DNA from: Bacillus sp. B1-b2 | GTDB lineage: Bacteria; Bacillota; Bacilli; Bacillales; Cytobacillaceae | Reading direction: 5' to 3' | Assembly: GCF_009183415.1 (NCBI RefSeq) | Contig: NZ_WEHU01000009.1 | Location: 124,001-188,000, forward strand | Length of the DNA: 64,000 nucleotides | Part shown: positions 58,549 through 64,000 of the stretch, one piece after another | How the letters are laid out: each line of letters starts with the position of its first letter | How positions within the stretch are numbered: the first letter of the stretch is position 1 | Notes under the pieces: model-generated | What the model was told of the DNA's origin: nothing | Seen by the model: the letters and a program-made list of their open reading frames with translations, nothing else | Databases searched by the model: none | Translations under genes and position numbers: made by a program

Positions 58549-59751
58549 TTATAGTCTAACAACTCTTCCATTAAATGTAGATTTCCAATAGCCACTGTCC
58601 ATAGAAGCAATAGCTACTCCTGTAGAACTTTGAGATCCGATGAATTTACCATTTCCGATATAAATACCAACATGTCCATCAGTTTTATACGTATTGAAGA
58701 ATACTAAGTCACCTGGTTGAATATTATTAATAGAAACTTGGGAACCTGTATTTTTTAAACCATCTGTGCTAGCAGGAATACTATAACCTGCTTGTGAATA
58801 TGCCCAACTTACAAATCCTGAACAGTCAAATAATCCATTTGCCACGTCAGAAGCAGTTCTTCCACCACCAAATTTATAAGTTGAATTCCCAATATATTTA
58901 TAACCTGCTGAGATAGCTGTTGCTTTTCCTCCAGTAGCTTTTGATTCACTGCTGCTACCAACAGATGTTGCTACTAAATTGTTTAAACTATCTGTTTCTC
59001 TTTGTTGAACTATTTGCTGTACACTTGCTTCTTGTGTATTTAATGCACCATACTTTTGCTCTAATTCAGCTTTTTCAGCTTTGAAAGATGCTTCTTCATT
59101 CTCTAAATCTTTCTTCGCTTGTTCATTGCTTTCTTGTTGACCAACATTTTGTTTTTGCATTTCTTCAAGATCTAGTTTCATATCTTTTAACTTAGTATAG
59201 TTTGTTTCAACATCTGCTTTTTTAGCTTCTACTTCTTTTTTATCTTTTTCGTTGCTTGCGATTAAATCTTGATCAGCTTCCATGATTGTAGCTACTGCAC
59301 CAACACGATCAACGAAATCTTTGAAACTCTCCGCACCAAATAATACTTCAATATAATCAACACTTCCACCATTTTCTTGGAAAGTGCGCGCTCTCTCTTT
59401 TAATATATTATTTCGTTTTTCAATTCTATCTTCTAACTCTGTAATAGCTTTTTGAAGAGAAGCAATTTCTTCTTCTGTTTCTTTCATTTTCACTTGAGTT
59501 TCATCTATTAAAATTTGGTTTTCTTCAATAGCTTTGTTTACTCTTTTAATTTGAGCATCTAATTTCTCTACTTTTTTCTGCGCTTCTGCAATCTTTACTT
59601 GCGCGTCAGTAATCTGGCTTTGCAAATCTGATTTTTGTTGAGAAATACTTGATTGCTGTGTTGCATTAGCATGAATTGCTGGGATCGTTAAGCTGCTACC
59701 TAGTCCAAGCAATAGAGTTGTGTTTAGTACTACTAGTTTCTTCTTTAACAT
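58549..59751 (-). CDS. cwlO: CwlO-like peptidoglycan DL-endopeptidase (NlpC/P60)
   Basis: 400 residues: signal peptide (about 1-30, cut near IHANA), long coiled coil (about 35-245, two antiparallel stretches; the middle VDYIEVLFGAESFKDFVDRV is the PcsB/CwlO hinge), a Ser/Gly linker, then NlpC/P60 (about 280-400). Catalytic Cys310 is in LFDCSGFVSWAY and His360 in DGHVGIYIGNG. It cuts D-gamma-Glu-DAP bonds during wall elongation and is normally activated by FtsEX. GGGGG precedes ATG 59751. It is shorter than B. subtilis CwlO (473). It is monocistronic. Confidence 0.9.
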   Translation of the reverse strand: MLKKKLVVLNTTLLLGLGSSLTIPAIHANATQQSSISQQKSDLQSQITDAQVKIAEAQKKVEKLDAQIKRVNKAIEENQILIDETQVKMKETEEEIASLQKAITELEDRIEKRNNILKERARTFQENGGSVDYIEVLFGAESFKDFVDRVGAVATIMEADQDLIASNEKDKKEVEAKKADVETNYTKLKDMKLDLEEMQKQNVGQQESNEQAKKDLENEEASFKAEKAELEQKYGALNTQEASVQQIVQQRETDSLNNLVATSVGSSSESKATGGKATAISAGYKYIGNSTYKFGGGRTASDVANGLFDCSGFVSWAYSQAGYSIPASTDGLKNTGSQVSINNIQPGDLVFFNTYKTDGHVGIYIGNGKFIGSQSSTGVAIASMDSGYWKSTFNGRVVRL

Positions 59752-60357
59752 TTCATTTCCCCCTGCACGTATCTAATGTCGTTTTTATTTTTATCTATCT
59801 ATGTATCATTTATGGATGTATTCAATGTAGAGAGATTCTTTTAATATAGTACTCTCTCATTCTTTTTTCAAATAAAAACCTGTTTTCGACGAAAAAACAT
59901 TCTTTGAAACATCTTTCGCCACAAATAGAAGTATAACATCATAATTTGTCATTTAAGTAATAGAAATATTACAGTTATATTTCAATTTGGGTTTTTTTGA
60001 ATAAGTTCACCATTTTTTCATATTATTATCCCTTGCATTTCCTTAATAGTTCCGCTTTTACATACTTTACTCTGCATAATTGTCTTTTTCTTACAATTAG
60101 AGCGAAATATATCAAAAGACACTTGACTTCAACAAGTTGGAGGAGAATGGACGGAGAAAACAAAAGGATAGAAATTAGAATGACTCCTATAAAAGATGAA
60201 GTATAAAGAAGAAAAAATATTCTTACTCAACAGACAGTTTACCATACTGAAATAATAATTTACTAGATTTGTCACTTTATTGATAAACCTTTTTATTTCC
60301 TTTAAAGTAGGCTATGTTATTACAATGAGTTTCTATTTTAATAAAGGATGATTTATT
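59752..60357. other. Long gene-free region between cwlO and the oxidoreductase gene
   Basis: A 69-codon frame at 59997-60206 has poor composition and no ribosome site and is not counted. The cwlO promoter and leader should be here. TGTAAT-N5-TATTAC (on the minus strand near 59960-59975) only partly resembles a WalR box. I see no riboswitch. Confidence 0.4.
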
Positions 60358-61479
60358 TTGAAAAAAGTTATTATTATTGGTGGAGGAATTTTAGGAGCAT
60401 CAACCGCTTATGAACTATCAAAAAAAGGTGTAGAGGTTGTTGTCATTGACCGCGAAGACATTGGACAAGCCACAAAAGCTGCTGCTGGAATTATTTGTCC
60501 TTGGAATTCGCAACGTAGAAACAAACGATGGTATGTGCTAGCTAAAGAAGGTGCAAAATACTACCCTGATTTAGTAGAACAACTATCAGGTTATCATGAT
60601 TTAGATATAGGATATAAAAAGGTAGGTGCACTATGTCTTCATTCTGATGAAAATAAACTGGAGCAAATGAGAGAAAGAACGTTAAAAAGAAAGCTAGATG
60701 CTCCTGAAATTGGAGATATCTCTATCTTAACCTCTAATGAAGCAAGAGAATTATTTCCTATCTTAACAAATGATTTTCATGCCTTACATATTAGTGGCGC
60801 CGCTAGAGTAGATGGCTTTGCAATGCGTAATGCATTACTAGAAGCTAGCATAGTATTAGGGGCTCGTTATTATCAATCTAATGCAAGGATTCTTTGGGAT
60901 AAAGGCAGAATTACAGGAGTACAATTACAGAATCAAACTTCTATTTATGCGGACGAGGTTATAATTACTGCAGGTGTATGGGCAAACGAACTATTAGAGC
61001 CTCTTCAATTAAACTTCGACGTAAATGCACAAAAGGGACAGATTATGCACATAAGTATTCCTAAGAGTAATTGTAATGAATGGCCAGTTGTGATGCCTCC
61101 ACATGATCAATATTTGTTAACATTAAATAATCGAATTGTAATTGGGGCAACACATGAAAATATATCAGACTTAAATCCTGATATTACGCTCGCTGGTATG
61201 AAAGAAATTATGGATAAAGCATTCTTTTATGCACCTGAACTAATGAATAGTAAGCTAGAAGAAATGAGAATAGGATATAGACCATTCACAGCAGATTTCC
61301 TACCTATTTTCGGTAAAGTCAATCAGTATGAAGGCTTGTCTATTGCAAATGGATTAGGGGCATCTGGATTAACAATGGGTCCTTTTATAGGCAAACAATT
61401 AGCCAATTGGATGACAGGAAATAACATCACTATTGATTTAGAGGACTATTCCATTAATAGCTCTATTAAAGAATTGTAA
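60358..61479 (+). CDS. FAD-dependent oxidoreductase, DAO family (glycine oxidase / D-amino acid dehydrogenase-like)
   Basis: 373 residues. The FAD-binding Rossmann motif is VIIIGGGILGASTAYELSKK, followed by VVVIDRED and QATKAAAGIICPW (the stretch common to DadA/glycine oxidases). The DAO C-terminus IANGLGASGLTMGPFIGKQL binds FAD. The start is TTG 60358, nine bases after AAAGGA. No thi or D-amino acid genes are adjacent, so the substrate is open. It is monocistronic and converges on the response regulator. Confidence 0.88.
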   Translation: MKKVIIIGGGILGASTAYELSKKGVEVVVIDREDIGQATKAAAGIICPWNSQRRNKRWYVLAKEGAKYYPDLVEQLSGYHDLDIGYKKVGALCLHSDENKLEQMRERTLKRKLDAPEIGDISILTSNEARELFPILTNDFHALHISGAARVDGFAMRNALLEASIVLGARYYQSNARILWDKGRITGVQLQNQTSIYADEVIITAGVWANELLEPLQLNFDVNAQKGQIMHISIPKSNCNEWPVVMPPHDQYLLTLNNRIVIGATHENISDLNPDITLAGMKEIMDKAFFYAPELMNSKLEEMRIGYRPFTADFLPIFGKVNQYEGLSIANGLGASGLTMGPFIGKQLANWMTGNNITIDLEDYSINSSIKEL

Positions 61480-61510
61480 AGGCTTCTTTTTTTAGCCTTT
61501 ACAATTCTTT
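61468..61510. terminator. Bidirectional terminator overlapping two coding ends
   Basis: A 17-bp stem (61468-61484 with 61494-61510). AAAGAATTGTAA encodes K-E-L-stop on both strands, so both convergent proteins end in KEL. Confidence 0.85.
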
Positions 61511-62626
61511 TAGTATTTCGTATAACTCTACTGATTCTCTGGACGGCGTAACCCCAAATTCTTCTTCTAGCATTTCTTTTAATTGCTTAAAAACATTAAG
61601 ACCTTCCGTTTTATGCATATGATTTGTATGAATTCTTATTAACATTTGATAATATTTTTCCGCATAAGGATTTAAAGAGATGGCCTTTTTTAAATAAAGA
61701 ATAGCTAAATCTACATGTGACTCCATTAGTTCCTTTGCTAACCTTTCAATGAATAATAAGTATTTCTCTTGGAAATCTTCTTGCTTAGATCGACACCATT
61801 GATAATCGTTACCTTCTAAATAATCTCCTGTATATAAATCTAGTACACTTTCGTAATCTTGTTGGTTGAATTTTTTTATACTTGCATTCTTAGTTAATAA
61901 CTCTAGTTCTTGCACATCTGATTGAAAGCTTAAATTCATTACATAGCCATTTCCATTTTTATGAATTAATTCTTCATACCCTATTTCTCGAAACATTTTT
62001 CTTAAATAGGAAATACAGGTATAAAAATTCACTTTGGCTTTCTCATAATGAGTATCTGGCCATAAACTATCAATAATCTTATCTTTATCAAGCACCGCAT
62101 CTTTATGATGAAAAAAATAAGCACAAAGCTCTTTCACCTTATATGTCTTCCAATTAAGAGGTGCTTCATCCTTACCAACATAAACTTCAAAATTATTTAA
62201 GAAATGGACATGTATTTGGTTACTAGGTGATTCTCCCTGCATGGCAACCTCTTGTCTCTTTTCTTCCAATCTTTCTATCGTTTTTTGTAGTCTCTCCACT
62301 CTTACTGGCTTTAGAAGATAATCCATTACATACAATTCAAAAGCTTTGACCGCATATTCACTATATGCAGTCAAAAAGACAATAGGAATATCTTGGTTCC
62401 AGGAACTAATTTCCTCTGCAACTTCTATCCCATTCATTTCAGGCATCTCTATATCCAAGAAAAGCAAATCAACTTTTGCTCCGTTCCTCATACTTTCCAA
62501 CAAATGTAAGGGGTTTACAAATTTATGAATGAAAATTTCTTCATTTTTATGATGGAAAAGACTATTTAATTTTATTTCTAATATATTTAATGCCATTTCT
62601 TCATCATCTAATAAATAAATTTCCAA
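61499..62626 (-). CDS. Response regulator with SARP/BTAD output domain
   Basis: 375 residues. Receiver domain (about 1-125) with Asp7/Asp8, phospho-acceptor Asp58 (LLFLDIEMPEMNG), Thr in FLTAYS and Lys in LLKPV. A winged-helix DNA-binding domain follows (about 145-235; DKIIDSLWPDTHYEKAKVNF), then a helical bacterial transcriptional activation domain (about 245-375). The start is TTG 62626, nine bases after GGAG. It lies 42 bases after the hybrid kinase gene and is its likely partner. Target genes are unknown. Confidence 0.9.
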   Translation of the reverse strand: MEIYLLDDEEMALNILEIKLNSLFHHKNEEIFIHKFVNPLHLLESMRNGAKVDLLFLDIEMPEMNGIEVAEEISSWNQDIPIVFLTAYSEYAVKAFELYVMDYLLKPVRVERLQKTIERLEEKRQEVAMQGESPSNQIHVHFLNNFEVYVGKDEAPLNWKTYKVKELCAYFFHHKDAVLDKDKIIDSLWPDTHYEKAKVNFYTCISYLRKMFREIGYEELIHKNGNGYVMNLSFQSDVQELELLTKNASIKKFNQQDYESVLDLYTGDYLEGNDYQWCRSKQEDFQEKYLLFIERLAKELMESHVDLAILYLKKAISLNPYAEKYYQMLIRIHTNHMHKTEGLNVFKQLKEMLEEEFGVTPSRESVELYEILKEL

Positions 62627-62667
62627 ATATCACCACTCCTTTTTAGAGGTTATTCTTTAACTAAAAC

Positions 62668-64000
62668 TTAATATATCGTCATTTCAACTGTCGTTCCTTT
62701 ATTTACTTCACTTCTTATGACTAATTCTGATCCGTAATAGTATTTTAATCGCTGATTGATATTCTTCAACCCAACATGTCCTTCTTCTTTTTTATTCGTT
62801 TTTAAACTTTCTAGCATTTCTTTAGATAGACCAATGCCATTATCTTGAATGCTTATTAAAATTTTCTCTTCTATTTTTACTACAGTTAATTTCACTTCTC
62901 CCCCTTCTACTTTTTTACCGATACCATGTCTAATGGCATTTTCAATTATTGGTTGAATAATTAAAGGCGGTACCATAAAGCTACCTTTAACCTGAATATC
63001 ATATGTCATCTTAAATCGGTTATAAAATCTCACCTTTTCGATTTCTACATACGACTGTACCAATTGTAATTCTTTATTAAAGGGAATAAGCGTATTCGTA
63101 TTATGAAAATCAAAGCTACTTCTTAAATAATCAGCAAAATTCTCTGTCACTTCTCGGGATTTCTCTACATCTGTGTAACTTAAGGCAATTATGGTATTTA
63201 ATACATTAAATAAAAAATGTGGTTTAATTTGAGACTGTAAAAATGCCACTTCCATTTTAATAGATTGATTAACAGCTTCTCTCATCATAAGTAGATTTTT
63301 TACACGTGCTTCAAACTCTGCTGAATGAAAAGGTTTAGTAATAGAGTCATTCGCACCCATATGTAAAATATTCATACGATCTGCTTGATAAGATGAATCT
63401 ATAACCATTAATAATGGTAAATCAACAAGACTATGCGTTTCTCTAATTTGCTTGCTTAGCTCAAAACCTGAAACATTAGGCATTACTAAGTCAGAGATAA
63501 CTAAATCTACTTTAGGATGTTTTTTTAGTAATAATAAAGCTTCTTTCCCGTCATTAACCGCAATTACTTTAGCTGGAATGGATTCAATAATATCTATCAT
63601 TATTTTCAAACTAGAAATATCATCATCTACCATTAGAATGGTATAATCAAATTCACCTTTTGTATAATAGGGAAACTCCATATTAAATGGATTAACAATC
63701 AACTCTTTTTTTGTAGTCGAACGTTCATATTTAACATGTTGAGCATGATTAGCGATAGGAAATGAGATTTGAACAATGGTTCCTTTTCCTTCTTCACTTT
63801 TTATTTGAATTTTCCCATCCTGCAAATCTAACAATTGCTTAACAATTCTTAATCCTAGCCCCTGTATATCATCACTCTCTTGGTTTTCAAACATTAATTG
63901 AATATCTAGTAATTTTTCTTCTGGAATACCTATACCATTATCGGCTATATAAAAAAAGATTCGATCATTTTCCCATTTACTACTTAATACCACTTCTCCT
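62668..64000 (-). CDS. Hybrid sensor histidine kinase, 5' part outside window
   Basis: The visible 441-plus residues begin inside an HATPase domain (FFYIADNGIGIPEEK, GLGLRIVKQLL), so the N-terminal sensor and HisKA are cut off. The ATG at 63993 is not the real start. A receiver domain follows (MVDDD, Asp168 in VISDLVMPNVSG, numbered from 63993), then a LytS-type His_kinase domain with SQIKPHFLFNVLN (His259) and a second HATPase (IIQPIIENAIRHGIG, QDNGIGLS). Two kinase modules in one chain around a receiver suggest internal phosphotransfer. It pairs with the BTAD regulator just downstream. Confidence 0.92.
   Translation of the reverse strand, partial: GEVVLSSKWENDRIFFYIADNGIGIPEEKLLDIQLMFENQESDDIQGLGLRIVKQLLDLQDGKIQIKSEEGKGTIVQISFPIANHAQHVKYERSTTKKELIVNPFNMEFPYYTKGEFDYTILMVDDDISSLKIMIDIIESIPAKVIAVNDGKEALLLLKKHPKVDLVISDLVMPNVSGFELSKQIRETHSLVDLPLLMVIDSSYQADRMNILHMGANDSITKPFHSAEFEARVKNLLMMREAVNQSIKMEVAFLQSQIKPHFLFNVLNTIIALSYTDVEKSREVTENFADYLRSSFDFHNTNTLIPFNKELQLVQSYVEIEKVRFYNRFKMTYDIQVKGSFMVPPLIIQPIIENAIRHGIGKKVEGGEVKLTVVKIEEKILISIQDNGIGLSKEMLESLKTNKKEEGHVGLKNINQRLKYYYGSELVIRSEVNKGTTVEMTIY

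Noticed and set aside
59997-60206. 69-codon reading frame between cwlO and the oxidoreductase gene
   Set aside because: Implausible composition and no ribosome site for its start; the inner ATG near 60147 has GGAGGAG too close and would give only 19 codons.

Overview
The window reads as chromosome of a low-GC, spore-forming member of the Bacillales (Bacillaceae or a close relative). Evidence includes a spo0E-type gene, an alpha/beta-type SASP with a GPR cleavage site, two YjcZ-type spore proteins, CtsR and MhqR operators, and strong AGGAGG ribosome binding sites. From memory of the Bacillus subtilis map, genes from about 1 to 22.6 kb are broadly collinear with the B. subtilis ykoY-to-ptsI segment: ptsI, ptsH, ykvS, ykvI, clpE, mhqR, spo0E, mtnE, mtnU, a kinE-like kinase, ykrP, ktrD, sspD and ykoY. 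I cannot name the genus.

Layout. 1-22.7 kb is this conserved backbone. It also carries a PilZ protein, a glycine riboswitch leading to an ACT/DUF711 gene pair, an M3 oligopeptidase, an ArsR/DUF2087 regulator, two small gamma-SASP-like genes and a Mn-type yybP-ykoY riboswitch in front of a TerC exporter. 22.7-24.4 kb is mostly gene-poor, repeat-rich DNA with one membrane protein gene. 24.4-28.7 kb is a complete general L-amino-acid ABC importer (aapJQMP type), followed by prfC. 30.8-34.6 kb is a TPP-riboswitch operon: thiY, a thiamine-binding MTH1187-type protein, thiX, thiZ and a TatD-family hydrolase. 34.7-40.0 kb is the most unusual part. It holds a frameshifted cobalamin-binding protein with the CarH-type photoreceptor signature W-x9-EH, a PAS protein translationally coupled to it, and, convergent with them, a 1190-residue CheB-CheR-coiled-coil-PAS-histidine-kinase fusion. 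40.4-44.7 kb has two yjcZ genes and a GbsR-type regulator divergent from opuAABC. 44.8-51.5 kb has a yuaF-floT pair, a ylmA-type ATPase, a second full HPr gene, a class I glutamine amidotransferase and a 5'-nucleotidase-type phosphoesterase. 51.8-55.3 kb is phnDCEE, followed by a 2-hydroxyacid dehydrogenase, a znuCB-type metal transporter, a CwlO-like NlpC/P60 endopeptidase, a DAO-family oxidoreductase, and a SARP/BTAD response regulator with its hybrid kinase running off the window.

How the genes work together. Much of the window is nutrient uptake under RNA or protein control: TPP, glycine and Mn riboswitches, and a GbsR-type osmolyte switch. Sporulation input (KinE-like kinase, Spo0E) and stress control (ClpE/CtsR, MhqR) sit on the backbone. 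The 35-40 kb cluster is the best candidate for an undescribed system: a possible light- or B12-responsive signalling module in which a DNA-binding-free CarH-like sensor may feed a PAS protein and a chemotaxis-enzyme/kinase fusion. No tRNA, rRNA, insertion sequence, prophage or CRISPR array was recognised.
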